Shown piece after piece: positions 1 to 6,831 of a DNA stretch of 33,967 nt. The notes beneath the pieces were generated by a model. That model did no database searches, was not told where the DNA came from, and was given only the letters and a program-made list of their open reading frames with translations. The stretch's first letter is position 1; each line of letters begins with the position of its first letter. The position numbers were made by a program, and so were the translations under genes. Origin of the DNA: a virus; the IMG/VR virus record IMGVR_UViG_3300028025_004450, positions 1-33,967 of that record. The stretch is one strand, 5' to 3'.

Positions 1-303
1 ACAATTTTGTTTACATATTTTACATACTTCACCTTGCAAAGAAAATAATTCAACATATTGATTAATAGATATACCATACAATCTTTGTAATTCACTATTT
101 TTTTTAGCAAGAGGATTCTTACTTTTGCGTTTTCTTTCACGCATTTGTCTTTTAATTTTTTGACTAGGATCTGATGCATATTTTTCACGTTGTATTTTAT
201 TATGACATGCTCGACAATATGTTTGTAAGCCATCTCTTCTATTGCTTTTATTAAAAGATGATGCTGGCAAGATCTCAAGACATTTTGGACATTGTTTTGT
301 CAT
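1..303 (-). CDS. Endonuclease VII-like HNH nuclease (3' end outside window)
   Basis: The frame is open from an ATG at 303 to the left edge (101 codons), so the C-terminal part is missing. The visible part has an N-terminal zinc-ribbon-like pair of CxxC motifs (C5/C8 and C30/C33), a very basic linker (about residues 40-70), then LYGIS (75-79) followed by CKIC (94-97). That last arrangement is typical of the recombination endonuclease VII family (T4 gp49-like, His-Me finger), whose zinc site begins with such a CxxC. Members cleave branched DNA, and related proteins are common in actinobacteriophages. The catalytic His/Asn region lies beyond the edge and cannot be checked. The gene follows the helicase by 12 nt. 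It has no Shine-Dalgarno, but an extended -10 box ends 6 nt before the ATG. Confidence 0.8.
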   Translation of the reverse strand, partial: MTKQCPKCLEILPASSFNKSNRRDGLQTYCRACHNKIQREKYASDPSQKIKRQMRERKRKSKNPLAKKNSELQRLYGISINQYVELFSLQGEVCKICKQNC

Positions 304-309
304 ATGCCA

Positions 310-318
310 AGTATATCA
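310..318 (-). promoter_or_regulatory. Extended -10 leaderless promoter for the endonuclease VII gene
   Basis: On the minus strand the sequence reads TGATATACT, then 6 nt, then the ATG at 303. There is no ribosome-binding site. The box overlaps the helicase stop codon. It matches three other gene starts in the window (near 3045, 24949 and 33117) in both sequence and spacing. Initiation 6-7 nt after the box would put the RNA 5' end at the ATG. Confidence 0.6.
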
Positions 319-1539
319 TACGCTGTCCTCGTAGTCTTTATATTTATAAAAACCTTTGTCAAAATCGACTTGAACTAAAAACTCACCCATGAACCCATTT
401 CTATTTTTTCTAAAAACACATTCTAAAATATCACTGTTAGGGCCACGACCCATTGCTAGAACAAAATCAGCATCGTAAGCAATCTGTCGTGACCACGAGG
501 TCTGTCCAAGTGTTGGAACAGTGTCTAGCTTATTAACATCATCTGGCGTTGCAGAAGAGATAGCAATAATTGGAATCTCGTCTGAGATAGCCAGAAGCTT
601 TAGCTCACGAGACAAGTTCTTCATACGAACAACTTCAGACTCTGACTTCTGGTTTGGAGACATAAGCTGAAGGTAGTCAACAATAACTAGATCAGGACTG
701 TACTGGTCAATCTTTCCACGAATAACTGATGGCGTAACTTCTCCACCAGAATCATTAGAGATAATGTGAAACTCTGGACGACCCTCTACATTCTTCTTGT
801 GCCACATCTTTAGCGTATCAATCTCTACATTACCTGCAGAAAGTTGGCGGTGTGACCACAGACCCTCGCCCATGATTGTAAAGACACGGTTACGAACCTC
901 TGTCTCTGACATCTCAAGGCTGATAATGAGTGGTGACTTGCCCTGCTTCCATGCTTGTACTGCAAAGTAAAGAGACAGCCAAGACTTACCAATACCTGGA
1001 TATGCTAGGAATACTCCAAGCTGTCCTGGCATAATGCCAGCAGGTAGATAGTTATCAAACCCTGGAAGACCAGTCTTAATACCAATCTGACCAAGTTCGT
1101 TTTGCTTCTGAACATTCTCGTAGTAAGCAACTGCAGACTCAAGGTCGGTAACATCAACATCTCGAATAACAGCGGTATCTTTCTTAAGCTCAGAAGTCTT
1201 TGAGATCAGCCCCTCAAGAGCCTCTACGCCCCTACCACTCTGAACCTCTGTTGCTGCATTACGAAGAATGTCCTTTAGATTATCATTAAGGTATTCTGCT
1301 TGTAGTTCGTCTAGGTGATGCTTGGTTGACCCAATACCCTGCACAGGTTCAAAATCACGAAACTTCTCTACAATCAGAGATGTTGGTGGCATTGCACTAT
1401 TCTGCTCAAAATAGTGACGTATGAACTCCCAAATATCTCCATGAGTACGAAGAAGCTTATCTGCGTTTGCCTGTAGCATAACGTGCATCTGCTTGTCTTC
1501 TAGGACAGCAGAAATAAGCTTTGACTCTGTGTTATTCAT
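316..1539 (-). CDS. DnaB-type replicative helicase
   Basis: This 407-aa protein has a RecA-fold helicase core. The Walker A is PGIGKS at about residues 181-186, SLEMS (207-211) is the usual DnaB segment with the catalytic glutamate, the Walker B is VIVDYLQL (285-292), and RKNRNG (377-382) resembles the arginine-finger/beta-hairpin region. The N-terminal 120 residues are helical and probably form the DnaB collar/loader-interaction domain. DnaB proteins are hexameric ATPases that unwind the replication fork 5' to 3'. The length is slightly below that of full bacterial DnaB (about 450 aa), which is usual in phages. The start overlaps the end of the preceding gene by 8 nt, with GGAAG as a modest ribosome-binding site, so the two genes are probably translationally coupled. 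Confidence 0.92.
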   Translation of the reverse strand: MNNTESKLISAVLEDKQMHVMLQANADKLLRTHGDIWEFIRHYFEQNSAMPPTSLIVEKFRDFEPVQGIGSTKHHLDELQAEYLNDNLKDILRNAATEVQSGRGVEALEGLISKTSELKKDTAVIRDVDVTDLESAVAYYENVQKQNELGQIGIKTGLPGFDNYLPAGIMPGQLGVFLAYPGIGKSWLSLYFAVQAWKQGKSPLIISLEMSETEVRNRVFTIMGEGLWSHRQLSAGNVEIDTLKMWHKKNVEGRPEFHIISNDSGGEVTPSVIRGKIDQYSPDLVIVDYLQLMSPNQKSESEVVRMKNLSRELKLLAISDEIPIIAISSATPDDVNKLDTVPTLGQTSWSRQIAYDADFVLAMGRGPNSDILECVFRKNRNGFMGEFLVQVDFDKGFYKYKDYEDSV

Positions 1540-1840
1540 TTAGCCACTTCCTTGCTTGCTCACGACGGATTGCACGTTCCCTCTTATCTTCTTCCACTTG
1601 TTCTCTAGCAGTAACAATCTTGTCTGCATAGTTAGCAAAGTATTTCCATGTAGGAGACTCTGCAACATCAAAGTAATAGTCTAGCAGATCATAACATTGC
1701 GACATGCCGTATGATTCAATGAGAGCGTCTGCTGCCCATTGTTCAACATTAATATTGTACGATGGTCTTTGCTCATACCTTGCGGTATGTAGCTTAGAAT
1801 AGCGACTGAGCAAAGCCATACGGTCTTTGCGTTCAACCAT
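1532..1840 (-). CDS. Small protein upstream of helicase, possible helicase loader/accessory
   Basis: This 102-aa protein is not recognised from sequence. It is rich in aromatic residues in the middle (YDLLDYYF, then PTWKYFANYADKI) and ends in a charged, probably helical segment rich in E, R and K. It overlaps the preceding gene with a TAATG junction behind a good ribosome-binding site (CCAGGAGT). It overlaps the DnaB-type helicase start by 8 nt. Small helical proteins directly before a phage DnaB gene are often helicase loaders or replisome organisers, so that role is possible by position only. No HTH or Walker motif is visible. Confidence 0.6.
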   Translation of the reverse strand: MVERKDRMALLSRYSKLHTARYEQRPSYNINVEQWAADALIESYGMSQCYDLLDYYFDVAESPTWKYFANYADKIVTAREQVEEDKRERAIRREQARKWLNE

Positions 1841-2046
1841 TACTCCTGGACTTCTTCCTTTGCATCGTTGATCTTAGCAATAAGCTTCTCTTCTACAAAT
1901 CCGTAGACACGCTCAAACGCCTGATCGATGTTCTCTCCATCACGGCGTGAATCAACAACGCCCAAATCAATTCGAAGAGACTGAAAGTTACCAAGGTTAA
2001 GAGTATAACCAAGAGTAACATTGATTTTAGTATTTTCATTTTCCAT
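1840..2046 (-). CDS. Small acidic hypothetical protein
   Basis: The protein has 68 aa from the ATG at 2046. A GTG at 2064 in the same frame would add six residues, but a purine-rich ribosome-binding site (GGAAAGAGAG) precedes the ATG, so the shorter form is preferred. The N-terminal half looks like two beta strands (NVTLGYTLNL and SLRIDLGVVD). The C-terminal half looks like an amphipathic helix rich in E and K. The family is not recognised. It lies between the MerR-like gene and the putative helicase accessory gene in one unit, so a role in replication or regulation is plausible but unproven. Confidence 0.6.
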   Translation of the reverse strand: MENENTKINVTLGYTLNLGNFQSLRIDLGVVDSRRDGENIDQAFERVYGFVEEKLIAKINDAKEEVQE

Positions 2047-2064
2047 TTGTTTCTCTCTTTCCAC

Positions 2065-2589
2065 TTATAGTGTTTCGGACCAAACAGGAATGAATTCCCC
2101 ATCTGCAGTCCTCGTATATGTAAGGATACCATCTCCCATACGCCTTGTCAACTCCTGGCGTGTCGGAGTTATATTGTTATTGATAAGACCATCCTTACGA
2201 GGCCTACCAATATTCTGTTTAGAAAGTATATCACGAATCTCAAGAACTTGCGACTCAGAGTAGTAACATCTAATTTGCCATCCTCGTACTTTTCCAATTG
2301 AAGACCCTGTTGGCTCTGGTATCAGACCAGACTTCATAAGATCGGGAAGATACTTTTTGTTTCTGTTTACTAGCAGTGCTGTTTCTGCAACACTATATGC
2401 TCGCTCTCTTTTACTTCTAAAGTCACCAAGAAGGCAAGACTCTATCTGTCCTTTATTAATATTGTATACAGACATAATGCCACTTGCACGACTAAGGTGA
2501 TGTACACGAACCAGGTCACCATTAAGAAAGTATACTTTTTTATTCCCTGGAATTACTGGGGCATTGTTATAATCGTCAAGACTAATCAT
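2065..2589 (-). CDS. MerR-like helix-turn-helix DNA-binding protein
   Basis: This 174-aa protein has a central MerR/excisionase-like winged-helix region at about residues 64-122. YSVAETALLVN forms the first helices, LPDLMKSGLIPEPTG is the recognition helix and turn into the wing, and YYSESQVLEIRDIL is the closing helix. It is followed by GRPRKDG (128-134), which resembles an AT-hook and would suit minor-groove contacts in AT-rich DNA. No effector-binding domain is obvious. The gene sits where fibre genes give way to replication genes, so it could be a transcriptional switch or origin-binding protein; this is inferred from domain and position. The ribosome-binding site is weak and the gene starts 6 nt after the previous stop. 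Confidence 0.72.
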   Translation of the reverse strand: MISLDDYNNAPVIPGNKKVYFLNGDLVRVHHLSRASGIMSVYNINKGQIESCLLGDFRSKRERAYSVAETALLVNRNKKYLPDLMKSGLIPEPTGSSIGKVRGWQIRCYYSESQVLEIRDILSKQNIGRPRKDGLINNNITPTRQELTRRMGDGILTYTRTADGEFIPVWSETL

Positions 2590-2595
2590 GTTAGC

Positions 2596-3045
2596 CTAAA
2601 CGTTAGGTGGAAGTCCCACAGCAATAATATTAACACCAATAGTTGAAACACCAGTTGTGCCAAATTTAGCTGATACGGTTACGTCTGTAGATGTAATGCT
2701 CTTAATTGTAAGAGTTACGTCAGTACCGCTTTTTGTGTCTGAAGTGTTTTGGACAGTTGCTGTAACAATTGGAGGTGTTGAGAATGCTTGATTAAAAGAA
2801 ATGCTGGATGTATACTCATCTCCACTCTTAACAGATGTTGCAGAGATAGTTGTATACCCTCCAATAACTTGTGCCTTAAGAAGCTTAGAAGATTTATTTC
2901 CACCAACCTGTCCCTGAAGAACAAAATTATTACTTTGAGTTAGTGCTGATCCTTCTCCTGCAAGATCATTAATGGCCTGTGCCATTGCATAGATATATGA
3001 AAGGTCAAGTGGTTGACCACGTTCTGGTAAAGGTATTCTAGCCAT
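2596..3045 (-). CDS. Small structural protein, possible H-type lectin-like fibre tip
   Basis: This 149-aa protein has a helical N-terminus (LSYIYAMAQAINDLAG) followed by a beta-rich region. The segment FNQAFSTPPIVTATVQN followed by an alternating T/V/S strand pattern resembles H-type lectin-like folds seen at the ends of phage fibres. A repeated TSVKSG/TDVTVSA strand rhythm suits an all-beta trimer. Its position directly after the collar-type fibre gene supports a role in the adsorption apparatus. It lacks a Shine-Dalgarno and has an extended -10 box 6 nt upstream, so it may also be transcribed separately. The lectin assignment is tentative. Confidence 0.6.
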   Translation of the reverse strand: MARIPLPERGQPLDLSYIYAMAQAINDLAGEGSALTQSNNFVLQGQVGGNKSSKLLKAQVIGGYTTISATSVKSGDEYTSSISFNQAFSTPPIVTATVQNTSDTKSGTDVTLTIKSITSTDVTVSAKFGTTGVSTIGVNIIAVGLPPNV

Positions 3046-3051
3046 AGTTAT

Positions 3052-3060
3052 AGTATATCA
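3052..3060 (-). promoter_or_regulatory. Extended -10 leaderless promoter for the gene at 3045
   Basis: The minus strand reads TGATATACT, then 6 nt (ATAACT) to the ATG at 3045. There is no ribosome-binding site in the 18-nt gap. Sequence and spacing are the same as at 310-318. No TTGACA-like -35 box is seen at 17 nt, consistent with an extended -10 promoter. Confidence 0.6.
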
Positions 3061-3062
3061 GA

Positions 3063-4901
3063 TTAGAGTTCTGCAGTAGCATTAAATGTAACTTGAGCAC
3101 GAGCACCATCTCGATAAGCTGCTCCAGTCCATTCAAATCCAACACTATGTGGATATGCATAAATTGTGGTGGGCAAAGTGGTGTGATGACCTGCAAAGGT
3201 AACAGCTGTTGCTGTAGCTACTGGGGTTGTTCGCATAGTTGTTGGAAGTGTTACACCCATATTATTTCTGCTATAAACCACATCAGCAGAAACTCCACCA
3301 TCAAAGTTCATGGCAACATAGTATCGTTGACAAGCAGCCAACTCTGCCTGAATGCTTGGAGCGTTACGTTTAAAAGATGTTGCATAAGATCCAGCTTCGA
3401 CCTGTACTCCCCAGATGTCAATTGTCTGAGTAGCATTAATTGTCGAAGACTGTATTGTAAGAATTAGACAGTCGTTATTTCCTGTGCCAATTGTTTTGCC
3501 AGACATTGAAGGCAGCGTTACCGTGCTTGTGTACCTTGCCCAAGACGTAGTTAATGTTTCTAGAGTTCCATTAGTGGTTGTACTGCTAGATGGCGAACCA
3601 CCTGTTCCAAAGTACTGTGTAAAAATAGGTCGGACCGTTCTTGTTGCATCTGCTTTTGCCCAAAATGAAACAGTAATTGTTTGACCAGAAAGAGTTCGTA
3701 CATCCTCAATTGGTTGTTCTAGTACGTTGCTAAAAGTTGCACCAGTACCAGCTACAGTTTGTGCATAGCGGTAGAAGTACTCTCCCTCGTATCCAGCTGC
3801 AGGTGCAGATCCCAAGGGAAAAGCTTGTTGTGAAACCGTGCGAGTAACGCCAGATCCATCAAAACCTGCTCGCCAGCGGTCACTAGAAAAAGTTGCAGTC
3901 ACAGGATTACTAAAAGAAGTGCCTCGTTGCCAAATATCAAATGCACCATTAATAATATAATTAGTTCCACCAGCCTCCAGTGCATCGATCCTTGGAACAA
4001 GCTCAGATTCCTGGGGTACATAAGCAGCAGCATATTTAATAATATAGTTAATAACACCATAAGGCTGCATGATATTTGATTTTAATCCAAGACCAGAGCT
4101 TTGGTTTGTTGCTGCGGTACTGCTTACAGCATTGTTACTGTCTCCAGCACTCCAAAATGGTGAGTTTGTTGCAAACAATGAACGGTACTGACCAGCAGAA
4201 CCACCATCACTAATAGCAACAGGGGGATTGTGGCTGTGAGCATCTTGAATGTGCGTGTGCGAAGCCAACTCTATTGTTGTTTGTGCGTGAGTTTTTTCAC
4301 CATTGTATCCACCTAATTCAAAGTCTACAGAATAAACAGTGTGAGTTCCAGAACCAGTAACAGTAGTTGCAACTGATGTTCCTGCCAAAGCATTCGCAAG
4401 AGACGTAGAAAGTCTAAATGTAGAAGAGGTCAAAACATTTACCCAATATCGAGTATTTGCTGTAAGTCCTGTTGGAAGTGCTCCTGTTGTAGTAAAGTAA
4501 ACAAGTTGACCTGTTGCCAATCCATGATTAGCTAATGTTACTACCGCTGGTGTAGCAGTTGTAATGGTGGGATTTCCTGCTAAAGTTATTGCAGACTGTG
4601 ATCCAACAGGAACACGACCACGAAGATCGGGTAGATTAAATGTTGTACTTCCATCACCAACACCATATGTAGTACCAATAGCTGCATATAGTGCTGAGTA
4701 TGTTGATCTTGATACCGCCGTACCGTCACAAATTATCCACTGTTCTGGAGCAGTTGATCCACCCCAACCCATAATTGTTCCTGCTGGAACACCTGCAGGT
4801 AGTCCAGGTATTGATTGCCAAACATTTTTTGACGCAACATATGTATAGTTGTTATATGTCTGTCCATCAACTGGTGATGTTGGAAAATTTAAATCAGCCA
4901 A
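3063..4901 (-). CDS. Tail-collar domain fibre / receptor-binding protein
   Basis: The protein has 612 aa from a TTG start that overlaps the previous stop; the next in-frame ATG would remove part of the collar domain. Residues about 38-101 form a phage Tail Collar domain (PAGTIMGWGG through NLPDLRGRVPVG). It is interrupted by an inserted beta module at about 110-190, after which the collar sequence resumes with LGGYNGEKTH and an HTH/HSH histidine cluster like the metal-binding HxH motifs of T4-type fibres. The C-terminal half begins with NYIINGAFDIWQRGTSFS, a common entry to jelly-roll carbohydrate-binding domains in phage fibres. It probably recognises cell-surface sugars. The inserted module shares near-identical DNA with the gene at 6152-6829. 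Confidence 0.85.
   Translation of the reverse strand: MADLNFPTSPVDGQTYNNYTYVASKNVWQSIPGLPAGVPAGTIMGWGGSTAPEQWIICDGTAVSRSTYSALYAAIGTTYGVGDGSTTFNLPDLRGRVPVGSQSAITLAGNPTITTATPAVVTLANHGLATGQLVYFTTTGALPTGLTANTRYWVNVLTSSTFRLSTSLANALAGTSVATTVTGSGTHTVYSVDFELGGYNGEKTHAQTTIELASHTHIQDAHSHNPPVAISDGGSAGQYRSLFATNSPFWSAGDSNNAVSSTAATNQSSGLGLKSNIMQPYGVINYIIKYAAAYVPQESELVPRIDALEAGGTNYIINGAFDIWQRGTSFSNPVTATFSSDRWRAGFDGSGVTRTVSQQAFPLGSAPAAGYEGEYFYRYAQTVAGTGATFSNVLEQPIEDVRTLSGQTITVSFWAKADATRTVRPIFTQYFGTGGSPSSSTTTNGTLETLTTSWARYTSTVTLPSMSGKTIGTGNNDCLILTIQSSTINATQTIDIWGVQVEAGSYATSFKRNAPSIQAELAACQRYYVAMNFDGGVSADVVYSRNNMGVTLPTTMRTTPVATATAVTFAGHHTTLPTTIYAYPHSVGFEWTGAAYRDGARAQVTFNATAEL
4338..4571 (-). repeat. Dispersed repeat copy 1 (beta module inside collar fibre)
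   Basis: This stretch and the one at 6508-6739 are homologous at DNA and protein level, in the same orientation. The core 4396-4448 matches 6561-6613 at 52 of 53 positions. Both encode the module with GALPTGLTANTRYWVNVL and FRLSTSLANALAGTS. The flanks diverge mostly at third codon positions. Confidence 0.9.
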
Positions 4902-5136
4902 TTCCTATTACCGCCTTTGCTTCTTCTATAGTTAATCCAAGTTGTGCAAGTTTTTCAATTGCAGATTCTCGGACTGTTGCTCTATCTAATTCTTCTTGTG
5001 TACGAGACTCAATTTCTATAGCAATTTGTTCATATTGAACAATTTCTTGTTCTGTTAATGGAACAAGATAAACAGGGACAACAGAATCGTTGGGGGTAAT
5101 GTCTAAAGGCAAATTTAAATCACTCATGATTTCCAT
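4894..5136 (-). CDS. Small fibre-associated protein, possible chaperone
   Basis: This protein has 80 aa, or 77 aa from an alternative ATG at 5127, which forms an ATGA overlap with the upstream stop and begins MSDLNLP. Both starts have a plausible ribosome-binding site (AGGTG or GGATGG). The N-terminus resembles the MADLNFP start of the next fibre protein. The rest is a charged helix with a predicted coiled-coil character, ending in a UBA-like LAQLGLTIEEAKAVIG segment. Small helical proteins between fibre genes are often fibre assembly chaperones. That role is inferred from position and shape only. Confidence 0.65.
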   Translation of the reverse strand: MEIMSDLNLPLDITPNDSVVPVYLVPLTEQEIVQYEQIAIEIESRTQEELDRATVRESAIEKLAQLGLTIEEAKAVIGIG

Positions 5137-6155
5137 CCAAACACCTGTAATCTACCACTCATTGTTCCTGAAGATGCAGCAATTGCAAACCCATCAAAGT
5201 CTGCTCCTACAAAATAATCGTGAACAGCCGCAACGCTGTAAGATGTATTAGCGGTGTTGTATCCAGACGCTGTTCCTGTAAATTTTGTGCGTACTGTTGC
5301 TATATTTGGAGAGTAAACATCCATACTCATTGAGTTGTCCCCAGCACCTGAAAGCAAATACCAGACAGTTGTAGATTGTGCTTGCCAATTTGACGGTGTT
5401 CCACTTCCTATTTGTTGTACACCATTAGTTGAGTAAACTGATTGTGCGTCTGTAACTCCACCTTTTCTAAGTTTCATAAGCATTTGAACACTAACTCCAC
5501 TTGTAATAACAAAGTTAATATGATAATCGCTATATTGACTAGAAAAAATACCATCTAAACGCAATTCACTAGCTCCAGATAGTGTTACAACACCAGTTGA
5601 TGAGACGCTTGCTGAGCCACTAGCAACTGTAACTGATGTTGGAAGAAGAGGGACAAGACCCGAACCTAGTGTTACACCTGTTCCACCACTAGCAATACCT
5701 AAAGGAGTTGAAAGAGTTACAGAAGTAAAGGTATTAGATTGCTGTGCAATTGTTTGATTAATCTCTACCCACTGTGCAGCACCAGTACCGTCATCATAAT
5801 ACCTATAAAGTCTTGCATCTTCTGGATCAAACCACAACGCACCGTCTGTAGCTGGTGAAGGCTTTGTTTTTGCAACTGATGCTGCAGCAATTGGTGTTTT
5901 GTTCGTCCATTGACCAGTGTCATAAACAAGAGCCTGATCGTCTTGAGGGTCGTCAATATTTACATCTGGAACAGTAGAATAATATAAACTGTTCCAGGCA
6001 GTTGTTCCATCACCAATTTTTACCTGTTTGTTTGTAAGGTCATAACCCATTTCTCCTTTACGAAGAACAGGATTTTGAGCTGTCCAAAATTCTGCAGACG
6101 CTCTTCTAAGTTGAATAACTGAAAAGCCAGTTTGTGGGGAAGTGTAGTCTGTCAT
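5124..6155 (-). CDS. Tail fibre with Mtd N-terminal-like domain
   Basis: In this 343-aa protein, residues about 13-62 match the pattern of the N-terminal domain of the major tropism determinant and hyaluronidase-like fibres: IQLRRASAEFWTAQNPVL, then KGEMGYD and KIGDGTTAWNSL. This domain usually trimerises and attaches the fibre to the baseplate. The middle is threonine/serine/glycine-rich beta structure (ASGGTGVTLGSGLVPL). The C-terminal 150 residues are a beta-sandwich-like receptor domain of unknown ligand. It overlaps the previous gene by 4 nt. No reverse transcriptase or variable-region signature was seen, so there is no sign of a diversity-generating retroelement despite the Mtd-like domain. 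Confidence 0.8.
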   Translation of the reverse strand: MTDYTSPQTGFSVIQLRRASAEFWTAQNPVLRKGEMGYDLTNKQVKIGDGTTAWNSLYYSTVPDVNIDDPQDDQALVYDTGQWTNKTPIAAASVAKTKPSPATDGALWFDPEDARLYRYYDDGTGAAQWVEINQTIAQQSNTFTSVTLSTPLGIASGGTGVTLGSGLVPLLPTSVTVASGSASVSSTGVVTLSGASELRLDGIFSSQYSDYHINFVITSGVSVQMLMKLRKGGVTDAQSVYSTNGVQQIGSGTPSNWQAQSTTVWYLLSGAGDNSMSMDVYSPNIATVRTKFTGTASGYNTANTSYSVAAVHDYFVGADFDGFAIAASSGTMSGRLQVFGWKS

Positions 6156-6829
6156 TCTTCACCACCATCAAGATAGTTAAACGAAGAGTCTTCCTGATAT
6201 GTGTTTTTAACTGCAAACAATGGCGACCATTGAGAATACTGATTTTGATTATTTACTACTCTGTATTTAATAAGGTATGTGTCTATTGATGGATTGACTG
6301 GTACTTCAATGTACCCCCCAGAAATATAGGCAGAGGTAACTGTTTTAGAAATTGTAAAAGACAGATCGTTTGGTACAGCTATTACCTTAGCGTTTGTTTG
6401 ACTAAATTCTACAGGTACTGCACTAGAAATATTAACAATGTATCCAACTTCAGCTCTATGTGGTTTACTAAAAGTATAAGTAACTGTGTCTCCTGAGTAA
6501 ACTGTGTGCGTTCCACTCCCTGCAGAACTAGTTGCAATTGATGTTCCAGCCAAAGCATTTGCAAGAGACGTAGAAAGTCTAAAAGTAGAAGAGGTCAAAA
6601 CATTTACCCAATAGCGTGTATTGGCAGTTAGACCTGTAGGCAATGCCCCAGTAGTTGTAAAATAAACAATGTTACCAGTAGACAAGCCATGTGCTGCACG
6701 AGTAACTACAGCTGGCGTTGCATTTGTAATTGTGGCTGTTCCTATAGAGTCATTGCTTGCTCCACTAATGTTAATTTTAATTAATGAAGGTAGCTCAGAT
6801 CTTAGAACTCTAACTCTTTTTACAACCAA
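6152..6829 (-). CDS. Minor tail/baseplate protein with two tandem beta modules
   Basis: The protein has 225 aa from a TTG, two nt after the previous stop, with GGGAGTGG as ribosome-binding site; no better start exists. It consists almost entirely of modules. Residues about 30-107 are the long module (TATITNATPAVVT, GALPTGLTANTRYW, STFRLSTSLANALAGTS). Residues about 112-165 are the shorter module (DTVTYTFSKPHRAEVGYIV and NISSAVPVEF). The last 60 residues resemble a fibronectin III-like strand set (YLIKYRVVNNQNQYSQWSPL). It overlaps the Mtd-like fibre gene by 4 nt, which suggests it forms part of the same fibre or its adaptor. Confidence 0.75.
   Translation of the reverse strand: MVVKRVRVLRSELPSLIKINISGASNDSIGTATITNATPAVVTRAAHGLSTGNIVYFTTTGALPTGLTANTRYWVNVLTSSTFRLSTSLANALAGTSIATSSAGSGTHTVYSGDTVTYTFSKPHRAEVGYIVNISSAVPVEFSQTNAKVIAVPNDLSFTISKTVTSAYISGGYIEVPVNPSIDTYLIKYRVVNNQNQYSQWSPLFAVKNTYQEDSSFNYLDGGEE
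6508..6739 (-). repeat. Dispersed repeat copy 2 (beta module in minor tail protein)
   Basis: Partner of 4338-4571. The 53-bp core 6561-6613 differs from 4396-4448 at a single base. The near identity is local and decays outward, as expected for a recent duplication or gene conversion between two fibre genes about 2.1 kb apart. Confidence 0.9.
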
Positions 6830-6831
6830 AA

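Noticed and set aside
5124-6155. Diversity-generating retroelement suggested by the Mtd-N-like fibre
   Set aside because: No reverse transcriptase and no template/variable repeat pair were seen. The domain is also common in ordinary fibres.
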